DNA from: JAWXBG01 sp044375415 | Lineage (GTDB): Bacteria; Bacteroidota; Bacteroidia; Flavobacteriales_D; Sanyastnellaceae | Direction: 5' to 3' | DNA: 47,313 nt | Assembly: GCA_044375415.1 (NCBI GenBank) | Contig: JBILMS010000022.1 | Location: 1 to 47,313 of the forward strand | Shown: positions 23,051 through 31,276 of the stretch, piece by piece | Numbering within the stretch: the stretch's first letter is position 1 | Layout of the letters: each line of letters begins with the position of its first letter | Notes under the pieces: model-generated | The model's database searches: none | The model's input: only the letters and a program-made list of their open reading frames with translations | Told to the model about the DNA's origin: nothing | Translations under genes and position numbers: made by a program

Positions 23051-24817
23051 TTAAAAATCTATGTTCAAATTGAATTTTTTTCTGAGTTCATGTAAGGAAG
23101 GATTTTTCCCCGCCATCATCTCAAATTTATCCTTTGAAGTCATATACGTCTTTTTGATTTCCCCGTGTTTGAGAAGACTGGTATTGAGAGTAAATCCTTT
23201 CATTCCCATGCGTTCATTGATGAAGCCAAGGAGTTCACTTCGAATATTGATTACATCTATTTCTTGCACACCATTTGCCAGAAAAAGCTGAATCCGTCCT
23301 GCAGCGTCTACTTCATGAGGTTGTTTGGATAAGGTGGCGTGCAAGCTGAGATTAATTCCCTTCATCGAATCGGCAAATTCCTGCCAAGCCAATTCAAAAT
23401 GACTAAAATCAAACGGCCCGGCTACTCCCGACTCATCTGCAATGGACTCTTGAGCAGGACCTCGATTATCTTCTTCCACCTGCCTTTCACGAATGGCATT
23501 GATGGAAACGTTTTCTTTTGACTTGGAAAGAATTCTGCTCATGGCCGATTTTCCAACTACACCTGAGGCTGTGCGTGGTTTCGGCGGAGGAGTTGTTTGA
23601 ATACTATCAACTAGAGGGGACTCCAACACAACTGAGACCTCCGGAGCGGATGGTTCAGGTGCTTTAACCGGAACTTCGATTTGAAGGCGAACGGGCTTCT
23701 GTGACGGTGGAAGACTTCGAAATGGTTTTAGCCTATGCTTTTTTTTTTCACCCTCGCTTCTATTGAAGAGGATGCTACAAAGTTGCATGAGGGTTAATTC
23801 GACTAAGAGCCTTGGACTTTTACTAGTTCGATACTCTATGTCGCATGTGTTTATAAAATCCAATGCTGAAATCAACAATCGGAGATCAGCAGTCTCTGCT
23901 TGTGTTCTATACTTTTCGGCAACCCCCTCACTAACTTCCATGAGTGCCAAAGTTTGGGAGTCTTTGCACACCAATAAATTTCTACAATGAGCGCCCAATC
24001 CGGTGATGAAGTGGTGACCGTCAAAACCTTTATCCAAGACTTCGTTGTACAAGAGAAGTGCACCGGGAATATCTTCGTTAAGCACAAAATCTATTATCTT
24101 AAAATAGTAGTCGTAGTCGAGAACATTTAGATTTTGAATGACATCCTGATAGCGCAGATTTTTACCGCAAAAAGCAACAACCTGATCGAAAATAGACAGA
24201 GCATCCCGCATAGCTCCATCTGCCTTTTGAGCTATCACGTGAAGGGCATCAGCGTCGGCTTGTATGCCTTCTTTGGTGGCGATTTCGGTGAGGTGCTCTG
24301 AAATATCGCGCACCTTAATTCTATTAAAATCGAAGATCTGACAACGACTTAAAATCGTTGGAATGATCTTATGTTTTTCTGTGGTAGCAAGGATAAAAAT
24401 CGCGTGCGCCGGTGGTTCTTCCAATGTTTTGAGGAACGCGTTGAACGCTGCTGGGGACAGCATATGAACCTCGTCTATGATATAGACCTTGTACTTTCCG
24501 TTTTGAGGAGGGATGCGAACGCTATCAACGATCGAACGAATATCATCTACCGAGTTGTTACTGGCGGCATCCAATTCGAAAATATTGAAAGCATACTCCC
24601 CTTCCAGAATTTGATCAGCGTTATTTACAGCTTTAGCAAAAATTCTAGCACACGTTGTTTTTCCAACGCCTCGAGGCCCCGTGAATAAATAGGCTTGAGC
24701 AATTTGCCCGGAGCTTATGGCATTTTGCAAAGTTGTGGTAATGTGCTTTTGGCCCACAACCGTATCCCACGAGTCGGGTCTGTACTTTCTTGCGCTTACG
24801 ATAAATTGCTCCGCCAT
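23051..24817 (-). CDS. dnaX: DNA polymerase III subunit tau (and likely gamma)
   Basis: DnaX is the AAA+ clamp-loader subunit of the replicase. The 588-residue tau has a P-loop at 47-55 (GPRGVGKTT), Walker B DEVH at 115-118 and the SRC sensor motif at 157-159. Domains I-III end near residue 355. The four-cysteine zinc module usually found between the P-loop and LDAASNNS is absent and that stretch is short; I believe this is common in Flavobacteriia but cannot check. The tail, from about 365, is Pro/Ser-rich and then folds again after 465. An A10 run at 23739-23748 gives a candidate programmed frameshift (separate entry). CATCTTTG upstream is a near -7 box about 8 bases before the ATG. Confidence 0.96.
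   Translation of the reverse strand: MAEQFIVSARKYRPDSWDTVVGQKHITTTLQNAISSGQIAQAYLFTGPRGVGKTTCARIFAKAVNNADQILEGEYAFNIFELDAASNNSVDDIRSIVDSVRIPPQNGKYKVYIIDEVHMLSPAAFNAFLKTLEEPPAHAIFILATTEKHKIIPTILSRCQIFDFNRIKVRDISEHLTEIATKEGIQADADALHVIAQKADGAMRDALSIFDQVVAFCGKNLRYQDVIQNLNVLDYDYYFKIIDFVLNEDIPGALLLYNEVLDKGFDGHHFITGLGAHCRNLLVCKDSQTLALMEVSEGVAEKYRTQAETADLRLLISALDFINTCDIEYRTSKSPRLLVELTLMQLCSILFNRSEGEKKKHRLKPFRSLPPSQKPVRLQIEVPVKAPEPSAPEVSVVLESPLVDSIQTTPPPKPRTASGVVGKSAMSRILSKSKENVSINAIRERQVEEDNRGPAQESIADESGVAGPFDFSHFELAWQEFADSMKGINLSLHATLSKQPHEVDAAGRIQLFLANGVQEIDVINIRSELLGFINERMGMKGFTLNTSLLKHGEIKKTYMTSKDKFEMMAGKNPSLHELRKKFNLNIDF
23733..23748 (-). other. dnaX: Candidate programmed -1 frameshift / slippage site in dnaX
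   Basis: On the minus strand ten A residues are followed by GCATAG. In the tau frame this reads GAA AAA AAA AAG CAT. It contains the classic A AAA AAG heptamer in the right phase. Slipping back one base gives GCA TAG, so translation stops after one alanine. The product would be 361 residues (tau residues 1-360 plus Ala), ending at the boundary of the clamp-loader domains, as gamma does in other bacteria. Transcriptional slippage on the A run would have the same result. Confidence 0.75.
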
Positions 24818-24942
24818 ATCTGTGCAAAGATGAAGGAAACGGCAGGTTTCATGTAAAGTACTTTTTCACATAGTGCTGACATTATCAGAATCGACGAAGG
24901 CAAAACAGATGGATGTCGTTTATTTGCCGAAAAGCCGCCAAA

Positions 24943-26748
24943 ATGAACCCAAGATATTTAGTTAGCGTTTGCGCCATATTCATCTCCACCGTGTTATTCG
25001 CTCAACTTGAAGTGAATATAAAAGCTGAGGCAGGAAGTGATCAGATCAAAGATGGCACTATCACTGTGGAAGTACTCGATGGTCAAGCACCCTATCACTA
25101 CAAATGGTCGAACAAAGGAACCGCACAGGATTCGCCGATTTCAACTGGAAATGATGAAGGAACTTCGGTGCATGTAACTATTACCGATACGGGAGGAAAA
25201 GTTCAAGAATTAGATATTCCTGTTCCGGCTGTTTCGGGATCGGAAAAAATCAATAGTTTTTTCATTCCGGCCGTAGATGGAATCAACAGTATTGTTCTTT
25301 ACGATCCCTTTGCGGCGTTGGGATTCTATGATAATCGATTGAGTGATGGGGCCGGGAATTTTATCTTTCATCCCAATGGTGATCATAAAACGCAGAGTGT
25401 TTTCTTAGTTGTTGTTTGGTTAATGTTTGGAGCCGTTTTTTTTACATTGTATATGAAATTCGTGAACTTTCGTGGATTTATGCATGCACTTTCCCTTGTG
25501 CGCGGTCGTTATGACAATCCAAAGGATCGAGGTGAGGTTACACATTTTCAAGCATTGGCAACAGCTCTGAGCGGAACTATTGGTCTAGGTAACATAGCAG
25601 GAGTAGCGACAGCTATTGCACTCGGAGGTCCCGGTGCTACCTTTTGGATGATTGTGGCTGGATTTCTCGGTATGTCAAGCAAATTCGTAGAGTGCACATT
25701 GGGTGTGAAATATAGAAGAATTAGCAAGGATGGCGAAGTCTCAGGAGGTCCCATGTATTATCTATCGGACGGATTAAAAAAACGTGGTTTAGGTAAATTG
25801 GGGCGAGTCCTCGCTATCATTTTTGCCGTTTTGTGCATCGGAGGCGCATTAGGCGGAGGAAATATGTACCAGAGCAATCAAGCCTTTTCGCAATTCAAAA
25901 CAGTATGGCTTTCTGTGAATCCGGATGGTAATCCTTCGGGATTTATTTTCGGTCTGGTTTGCGCCTTACTTGTGGGGATTGTAATTATAGGTGGCATAAA
26001 AAAAATAGCCAATGTGACCGATAAACTTGTTCCCTTCATGTGTGCTCTTTATATCATTTTTGCTCTAATCATTATTGGAATGAATTTCGATCGAATCGGT
26101 GAAGCGTTTGCATCCATAATTAATGGTGCTTTTAATGCCGACGCAGCCAAAGGTGGATTCATCGGCGTATTAATATGGGGATTCCGGAGAGCTTCTTTTT
26201 CTAATGAGGCAGGTGTCGGATCAGCAAGTATCGCTCACTCCGCCTCGAAAACAGAACGACCTGTGAGTGAAGGCTTGGTTTCCATTCTTGAACCCTTTAT
26301 AGATACTGTTGTGATTTGCACCTTCACCGCATTGGTTATAGTTTTTACGGGTTATGGCGCTGACCCGAAAGGTCTGGATGGCGCGGCATTGACCAACGCA
26401 GCCTTTACAACGCATTTCCCTTGGTTTCAGTGGATATTAATGATGGCAATATTCTGTTTTGCCTATAGCACCATGATTTCATGGTCTTATTATGGATTAA
26501 AAGCATGGGGATACTTATTTGGTGAGAGCCGTCGGAATCATCTCATTTTTCAATCCTTGTTTGTCTGTTTCACCGTTGTCGGCAGCAGCGTGGGACTGGC
26601 TTCCGTAATGGATTTTTCCGATAGTATGATTTTGGGAATGGCTTTTCCAAATATCATCGGACTCCTGATATTGGCTCCCGAAGTGCGAAAAGATTTGAAG
26701 GAGTACATGAGCGATTTAAAATCAGGTGTAATCAAAAGATACAAGTAG
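24943..26748 (+). CDS. Alanine/glycine:cation symporter (AGCS) with extracytoplasmic N-terminal domain
   Basis: I start at the ATG at 24943, which gives a clean signal peptide (MNPRYLVSVCAIFISTVLFAQ). The upstream ATG at 24913 lies before a near -7 box (TTTATTTG, 24919-24926). Residues about 21-110 form a beta-rich domain with DGTITVEVLDGQAPYHYKWSN, like the SprB-type or PKD-like repeats of Bacteroidota surface proteins. The transporter core follows (from about 145) with ALSGTIGLGNIAGVATA, SGGPMYYL, GALGGGNMYQSNQ and RRASFSNEAGVGSA, all AGCS signatures. It should import alanine or glycine with Na+ or H+. The role of the fused outer domain is unknown. Confidence 0.9.
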   Translation: MNPRYLVSVCAIFISTVLFAQLEVNIKAEAGSDQIKDGTITVEVLDGQAPYHYKWSNKGTAQDSPISTGNDEGTSVHVTITDTGGKVQELDIPVPAVSGSEKINSFFIPAVDGINSIVLYDPFAALGFYDNRLSDGAGNFIFHPNGDHKTQSVFLVVVWLMFGAVFFTLYMKFVNFRGFMHALSLVRGRYDNPKDRGEVTHFQALATALSGTIGLGNIAGVATAIALGGPGATFWMIVAGFLGMSSKFVECTLGVKYRRISKDGEVSGGPMYYLSDGLKKRGLGKLGRVLAIIFAVLCIGGALGGGNMYQSNQAFSQFKTVWLSVNPDGNPSGFIFGLVCALLVGIVIIGGIKKIANVTDKLVPFMCALYIIFALIIIGMNFDRIGEAFASIINGAFNADAAKGGFIGVLIWGFRRASFSNEAGVGSASIAHSASKTERPVSEGLVSILEPFIDTVVICTFTALVIVFTGYGADPKGLDGAALTNAAFTTHFPWFQWILMMAIFCFAYSTMISWSYYGLKAWGYLFGESRRNHLIFQSLFVCFTVVGSSVGLASVMDFSDSMILGMAFPNIIGLLILAPEVRKDLKEYMSDLKSGVIKRYK

Positions 26749-26786
26749 TCTGCCTTTGCGGTTGAAAACTCTTTCGCAATAAACTT

Positions 26787-26816
26787 TTGTATTCATCGGG
26801 GTTCCTTTTATTTTTG
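26787..26816 (+). promoter_or_regulatory. Promoter of the helix-hairpin-helix gene
   Basis: TTG at 26787-26789, exactly 19 bases, then TATTTTTG at 26809-26816: a full Bacteroidota consensus, 13 bases before the ATG. Confidence 0.8.
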
Positions 26817-26829
26817 GAACGTTAAACTG

Positions 26830-27735
26830 ATGAATAAAGAACTACTCAAAGACTGGTTTCACTACCATCTTTCTGCTCGCCGTGGCATATTGGTTTTATG
26901 CCTACTGCTGCTATTATCCGTAGCTTGTAAAATCTATTTACCTAAATGGATAAAACCTGAAATAACAGCTTTTTCAGCCCAATCGTATGAAGTGAAAAAA
27001 TGGCTTTCAATCCAAACTAATAAAGCCAATTCGACAAACTCCTATTCGATCGAGCCTCCGGAAAAATCCGTTCCCGGAGAACTCTTTTTATTCGACCCGA
27101 ATACGATTGCTGATATAACATGGGAAAAACTTGGACTGAGAGAAGGTCAAATAAAATCGATTCGAAAATTCTTAGATACCGGAGGGCAATTCAAGGTAAA
27201 ATCTGATCTCGCAAAAATGTATGTCGTAAGTAAAGATCTTTATGCTCTCTGGGAACCTTTTATTCAATTACCCACGGAGTTAATTCGCCAAGAATATCCT
27301 GTATTTACAGATGCTGCCGATGAAATAGAAAAGACATTTTCATCGGTGAGTCTGAATACGGCAGATAGTGTTGAACTGCTCAATCTACCGGGGATTGGGC
27401 CTTATTACGCCGGTGCCATTGTAAAGTATCGAAATCGGTTGGGTGGCTTTTTATACATCGAACAACTTCTGGAAATTTGGAAGATGAAACCCGAAACGAT
27501 AGAACTTATTCGCGAGAAAATTTCTATCGATCAAAGCGATGTGAAATTTATTTACATCAATGCGGTTGGAGCCGAAGAATTGGCACTTCATCCCTACCTC
27601 ACCGGAACGAAAGCAAGGGCATTGATCTCGTATCGAGATAAACATGGACCATTTCTGAAACCGGAGGATATCAAAAACTGTGTGGTGATTGATGAAACGA
27701 CTTTTAATAAAATCATCGACTACATCAAGTTGTGA
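26830..27735 (+). CDS. ComEA-like helix-hairpin-helix protein
   Basis: The 301-residue protein has one membrane anchor at about residues 19-39 and several HhH modules. The clearest is LNTADSVELLNLPGIGPYYAGAIVKYR, summarised here as NTADSVELL then LPGIGPYYAGAI at about 176-200. Weaker copies lie near 90-130 and 235-300 (INAVGAEELALHPYL, ALISYRDKHGPF). ComEA-type HhH proteins bind double-stranded DNA non-specifically and help DNA uptake in competent bacteria. Here the fold and anchor fit a periplasmic DNA-binding protein, but a role in competence is only inferred. It has its own consensus promoter. apt begins 37 bases downstream. Confidence 0.82.
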   Translation: MNKELLKDWFHYHLSARRGILVLCLLLLLSVACKIYLPKWIKPEITAFSAQSYEVKKWLSIQTNKANSTNSYSIEPPEKSVPGELFLFDPNTIADITWEKLGLREGQIKSIRKFLDTGGQFKVKSDLAKMYVVSKDLYALWEPFIQLPTELIRQEYPVFTDAADEIEKTFSSVSLNTADSVELLNLPGIGPYYAGAIVKYRNRLGGFLYIEQLLEIWKMKPETIELIREKISIDQSDVKFIYINAVGAEELALHPYLTGTKARALISYRDKHGPFLKPEDIKNCVVIDETTFNKIIDYIKL

Positions 27736-27771
27736 GGCTGTACTTTGCAGCTCCAAAAAGCAGCAGAGTGT

Positions 27772-28314
27772 ATGAGCCATTTCACCACAGTTTCAGAAGA
27801 AATACGTCAGACCATAGTCGATGTAAAGGATTTCCCGAAACCGGGGATTTTATTCAAAGATGTAACACCCATTTTCAGTAATCCGGAACTATGTACAAAT
27901 ATTATTTCTGAGCTGAAAGAACACTATTCAAAAGAAGGAATAGAATATGTCATTGGATTAGAAAGTCGGGGTTTTTTATTGGGAATGCCCCTGGCTTTAG
28001 CACTCAATGTGCCTTTTGTAATGGTTCGTAAAAAAGGAAAGTTGCCTCGCGAGACATACACTGTTAGTTACGAATTGGAATATGGTACGGCAACGGTTGA
28101 ACTTCATAAAAATGCAATTCGGGAAGGAGCTCGCGTTTTGATTCACGACGACGTGCTCGCCACCGGGGGCACGGCGGAAGCCGCGGCTCAACTCGTAAAA
28201 ATGTCGAAAGCTACAGTTTGCGGATTTTCATTTCTAATTAGTATTGAAATTTTACATGGCGCCAAAAAGCTTGAACAAATTGGCGTTCCGATTCATATTT
28301 TTACACCCTGTTAA
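27772..28314 (+). CDS. apt: Adenine phosphoribosyltransferase
   Basis: Apt converts adenine and PRPP to AMP in purine salvage. From the ATG at 27772 the protein has 180 residues. It shows DFPKPGILFKDVTPI at the N-terminus, GLESRGFLLGMPLA, RKKGKLPRET and the PRPP-binding loop VLIHDDVLATGGTA at about 122-135. A longer reading would begin with TTG at 27745 and cross GTACTTTG, a possible (one base short) -7 box, so I reject it. Length is normal for the family. Confidence 0.96.
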   Translation: MSHFTTVSEEIRQTIVDVKDFPKPGILFKDVTPIFSNPELCTNIISELKEHYSKEGIEYVIGLESRGFLLGMPLALALNVPFVMVRKKGKLPRETYTVSYELEYGTATVELHKNAIREGARVLIHDDVLATGGTAEAAAQLVKMSKATVCGFSFLISIEILHGAKKLEQIGVPIHIFTPC

Positions 28315-28397
28315 AGGAAACTTTAGGAAATAGGCTGTTAATGAACACAGGCCCTATTCAAGAGGTTTCTTCAAAAAATATTTGACCAAAAAACTAC

Positions 28398-29537
28398 ATG
28401 GATTTTTCACAAACTGAGAATCAAATGATGATTGCTCAAACCGTTCGAGACTTTTGCGAACGCGAAATACGTCCCAACATCATGAAATGGGACGAATCTC
28501 AACATTTCCCTAAAGAACTATTTCACAAAATGGGTGAACTCGGTTTGATGGGAGTTACGATTCCACAGGAATATGGCGGAAGTGGTTTTGGATACCACGA
28601 GTACATTACCATTATCGAAGAGATTTCCAAAGTGTGTGGATCTATCGGATTATCTACGGCTGCGCACAATTCCCTCTGTACAAACCATATTTACGAATTT
28701 GGTTCCGAAGAACAGAAGAAAAAATACCTCCCTAAGTTGGCGAGTGGCCAGTGGATTGGAGCTTGGGGACTTACCGAAGCCAACACCGGCAGCGATGCAA
28801 TGCGCATGAAATGTACAGCTGTGCGCGATGGTGATGATTGGATCATCAATGGAACCAAAAATTGGATTACACATGGGATTTCCGGGGATGTTGTATTGGT
28901 TTTGGCCCGAACCGGAGAGTTGCTCGATTCGAGTGGTATTACTGCTTTTGTTATAGAAAGAGGAACTCCGGGATTTAGTGGAGGTAAAAAAGAGAATAAA
29001 TTGGGCATGAGGGCTTCGGAAACAGCGGAGCTCATTTTCGATAATTGCCGCGTGAGCAATGCACAAGTATGTGGCCAAGTTGGAGATGGATTTCGTCAGG
29101 CCATGAAAATATTAGATGGAGGTAGAATTTCGATTGGCGCTTTGGCTTTAGGAATCGCAAAAGGCGCCATGGAGGCGGCATTGCAGTATTCTAAAGAACG
29201 CGAGCAATTTGGTCAGCCCATATCTAAATTCCAGGCAATCGCTTTTAAATTGGCGGATATGGCAACTGAGATTGAAGCCGCTGAATTGCTTTTACATCAG
29301 GCCGCTTACATGAAAAACCACAAAATGAAGATGACCAAGGAGTCGGCCATAGCAAAATATTATGCCTCGGAAGTATCTGTACGAGTAGCTACAGAAGCCG
29401 TACAAATTTTTGGTGGATATGGCTATACGAAAGACTTTCCGGTGGAAAAATTCTATCGCGATTCGAAGCTTTGTACTATTGGGGAGGGTACTTCAGAAAT
29501 CCAAAAATTGGTCATTTCAAGAGAAATTTTAAAATAG
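28398..29537 (+). CDS. Acyl-CoA dehydrogenase
   Basis: The 379-residue flavoprotein oxidises an acyl-CoA to the trans-2-enoyl-CoA and passes electrons to ETF. The FAD/substrate motifs are WGLTEANTGSDA (near 129-140), NGTKNWITHG and GGRISIGALALGIAKGA, with the C-terminal block FGGYGYTKDFPVEKFYRD. The catalytic base aligns with E363 in IGEGTSEIQ, the position used by short- and medium-chain and isovaleryl-type enzymes other than IVD and LCAD. Chain-length specificity cannot be told. Single gene; AATATTTG about 12 bases upstream is a near -7 box. Confidence 0.94.
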   Translation: MDFSQTENQMMIAQTVRDFCEREIRPNIMKWDESQHFPKELFHKMGELGLMGVTIPQEYGGSGFGYHEYITIIEEISKVCGSIGLSTAAHNSLCTNHIYEFGSEEQKKKYLPKLASGQWIGAWGLTEANTGSDAMRMKCTAVRDGDDWIINGTKNWITHGISGDVVLVLARTGELLDSSGITAFVIERGTPGFSGGKKENKLGMRASETAELIFDNCRVSNAQVCGQVGDGFRQAMKILDGGRISIGALALGIAKGAMEAALQYSKEREQFGQPISKFQAIAFKLADMATEIEAAELLLHQAAYMKNHKMKMTKESAIAKYYASEVSVRVATEAVQIFGGYGYTKDFPVEKFYRDSKLCTIGEGTSEIQKLVISREILK

Positions 29538-29540
29538 TAG

Positions 29541-29570
29541 TTGCAAAAATTGAAATCCTGTCTATTTTTG
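29541..29570 (+). promoter_or_regulatory. Consensus promoter of rpsU
   Basis: TTG at 29541-29543, 19 bases, then TATTTTTG at 29563-29570: a perfect Bacteroidota promoter, beginning just after the acyl-CoA dehydrogenase stop and 23 bases before the rpsU ATG. Confidence 0.85.
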
Positions 29571-29593
29571 CGCTCCATTAAAGAAAAAAGAAA

Positions 29594-29785
29594 ATGCTGA
29601 TTATTCCGGTAAAAGAAGGCGAAAGCATCGACCGCGCTCTCAAGAAGTTCAAAAAGAAGTTTGAAAAGACAGGTGTTGTAAAGGCATTGCGTAAGCGTCA
29701 GGCCTATACGAAGCACAGTGTTCGCAGACGTGAGGAGATCAAAAAAGCGATCTTCATCAACCATTTGCGCGAAGAAGAGAAGTAG
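29594..29785 (+). CDS. rpsU: Ribosomal protein bS21
   Basis: bS21 is a small, very basic 30S protein next to the 3' end of 16S rRNA. The 63-residue product starts MLIIPVKEGESIDRALKKFK and ends with charged helices. In Flavobacterium it is the key protein that hides the anti-Shine-Dalgarno sequence. Residue 54 here is Phe, where I recall a Tyr in that system. The leader has no GGAGG, so the Shine-Dalgarno-based self-control of rpsU reported for some Bacteroidota is not evident here. It has a perfect promoter and a strong terminator, so it is mostly monocistronic. Confidence 0.97.
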   Translation: MLIIPVKEGESIDRALKKFKKKFEKTGVVKALRKRQAYTKHSVRRREEIKKAIFINHLREEEK

Positions 29786-29811
29786 ACACAACGTCTTGTT
29801 AACAATATCTC

Positions 29812-29851
29812 GGGTAGGATTTTGGTTTAGTCCAAAATTCTACCCTTTTTT
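29812..29851 (+). terminator. Intrinsic terminator of rpsU, abutting xerC
   Basis: A 14-bp stem (29812-29825 with 29832-29845, one G-T pair) around TTTAGT, followed by six T residues. The GTG start of xerC lies only five bases beyond. Confidence 0.93.
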
Positions 29852-29856
29852 ATTGC

Positions 29857-30738
29857 GTGAATTTTGAGCTTTATATTCAATATCTCTCCAGCGAAAAAAG
29901 ATCATCCCGTCATACGATAATAGCCTATCAACAGGACCTTTCGCAGTTTGCCGCTTTCTGTAAGCGCACTTTTGATATAGACAGGTTTGAGGACGTTCGT
30001 TCTTCGGTTATTCGCACTTGGATGGCCGAGATGATGGAAGAGAAGTATGCACCTACGTCCATTCAACGAAAAATTAGTGCGGTTCATTCCTTTTACCGTT
30101 TTATGGTAAAAAACGGAATTTTGGATCAAAATCCGGCGAGAGGAATTCATAAACCGAAGAAACCGGGACGTTTGCCCGTATTTGTAGAAGAGTCGAAGAT
30201 AATGTCTCTATATACACAAGAGGCTACGAGTGATCCGGTGATGATGCGAAACCGACTTGTTGTAACCCTTCTTTATGAAACAGGTATAAGAAGATCAGAG
30301 TTGATTCATTTGTCGATTTCAGACGTGGATCGCTCACTCAAACAAATTAAGGTATTGGGAAAGCGGCATAAAATGAGATACATACCCGTGTCGGACGCTC
30401 TTTTGTCGATGATTCGGGAATGGGTTCAGGTTAGACTGCACATAGACAAGGGGTTGGGCGGTGATTTACTTTTTTTGGCTGAAAACGGGAAAAAAATGGG
30501 AGACTCGGTGGTTTACCAGCTCGTAAAATCCTATCTTTCGGACATCACAACGATGAAGAAAAAGAGTCCACACGTTTTACGGCATTCATTTGCGACACAT
30601 ATGTTGAACCACGGGGCGGATTTGAATGTTATAAAGGAGATTCTTGGTCACAGCAGCCTGGCAGCCACTCAGGTTTACACACATAACTCGATAGAAAAAC
30701 TCAGGGCGATTCATGAAAAACTGCATCCCCGTCAATAG
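29857..30738 (+). CDS. xerC: Tyrosine recombinase XerC/XerD
   Basis: This 293-residue recombinase resolves chromosome dimers at dif with its partner. The N-terminal SAM-like domain (YIQYLSSEKRSSRHTI) and C-terminal catalytic domain are complete: the first arginine is in ETGIRRSEL, the lysine in VLGKRHKMRYIPV, then H239-x-x-R242, H265 and the nucleophile Y274 (LAATQVYTHNS). The start is a GTG. I choose XerC from the conserved rpsU-xerC-hpf-tuf gene order in Bacteroidota; sequence alone does not separate XerC from XerD. The rpsU terminator ends right before it, so expression needs read-through or a very close promoter. Confidence 0.93.
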   Translation: MNFELYIQYLSSEKRSSRHTIIAYQQDLSQFAAFCKRTFDIDRFEDVRSSVIRTWMAEMMEEKYAPTSIQRKISAVHSFYRFMVKNGILDQNPARGIHKPKKPGRLPVFVEESKIMSLYTQEATSDPVMMRNRLVVTLLYETGIRRSELIHLSISDVDRSLKQIKVLGKRHKMRYIPVSDALLSMIREWVQVRLHIDKGLGGDLLFLAENGKKMGDSVVYQLVKSYLSDITTMKKKSPHVLRHSFATHMLNHGADLNVIKEILGHSSLAATQVYTHNSIEKLRAIHEKLHPRQ

Positions 30739-30772
30739 AAAAATAGTCATTAACCATTAAAAACATCATTCA

Positions 30773-31072
30773 ATGCAAGTACAAGTTCAGAGCATTCATT
30801 TTAATGCAGACATCAAACTGATCGAATTCGTTGAGGAAAGATTAGGAAAGCTGAGTACTTTTCATGATCGAATCATAAAAGGCGAGGTTTTTTTAAGGTT
30901 GGATAAGTCTGACGTCAATGAGAATAAGATCGCGGAAATTAAATTGTCGATTCCCGGCAATGATTTGTTTGCGAAGAAGCAGAGTAAGAGTTTTGAGGAG
31001 GCTACGGATGAAGCTGTAGACGCTTTGCGCCGTCAAATTGAGAAACATAGGACTCGTACGAGGACTGTTTAA
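30773..31072 (+). CDS. hpf: Ribosome hibernation-promoting factor, short form
   Basis: The 99-residue protein has the HPF/YfiA beta-alpha fold: MQVQVQSIHFNADIKLIEFV, then a strand with VFLRLDK, KIAEIKLSIPGNDLFAK and a C-terminal helix EEATDEAVDALRRQIEKHR. Such proteins bind the 30S decoding centre in stationary phase and keep ribosomes inactive. It lacks the C-terminal dimerisation domain of long HPF, so it is of the short class. It follows xerC after 34 bases and is probably co-transcribed. Confidence 0.93.
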   Translation: MQVQVQSIHFNADIKLIEFVEERLGKLSTFHDRIIKGEVFLRLDKSDVNENKIAEIKLSIPGNDLFAKKQSKSFEEATDEAVDALRRQIEKHRTRTRTV

Positions 31073-31093
31073 GATATTTTTTTTATGGGAATG

Positions 31094-31123
31094 TTGCACG
31101 GACAACTTCCTTAACTACATTTG
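31094..31123 (+). promoter_or_regulatory. Consensus promoter of the tRNA-tuf-secE operon
   Basis: TTG at 31094-31096, 19 bases, then TACATTTG at 31116-31123. Exact match to the Bacteroidota consensus; expected to drive four tRNAs, tuf and downstream genes. Confidence 0.85.
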
Positions 31124-31162
31124 CACCCCTGTTTGAAAAAGCAGGGGTGTATTTTTATACAC
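31124..31162 (+). promoter_or_regulatory. Overlapping hairpins at the start of the tRNA-tuf transcript
   Basis: CACCCCTG (31124-31131) can pair with CAGGGGTG (31142-31149), or GTGTAT (31147-31152) with ATACAC (31157-31162). The two stems share three bases and exclude each other. Transcription may start inside the first stem, so it could instead be an operator in DNA. Confidence 0.4.
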
Positions 31163-31186
31163 AAGTTCCTTGACAGACGTGGATTT

Positions 31187-31260
31187 GCCGGTGTAGCTCA
31201 GCTGGCCAGAGCAGCTGATTTGTAATCAGCTGGTCGGGGGTTCGAATCCCTCCACCGGCT
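31187..31260 (+). tRNA. tRNA-Thr (anticodon TGT)
   Basis: Acceptor GCCGGTG (31187-31193) pairs with CACCGGC (31253-31259), discriminator T. Anticodon arm CTGATTTGTAATCAG presents TGT. T loop TTCGAAT. The CCA end is not encoded. First of the conserved Thr-Tyr-Gly-Thr-tuf set. Confidence 0.96.
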
Positions 31261-31276
31261 CAGAAAAAGGAATTTA

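Noticed and set aside
29857..30738. dif site near xerC
   Set aside because: I found no 28-bp sequence with two inverted 11-bp arms and a 6-base centre in the neighbourhood.
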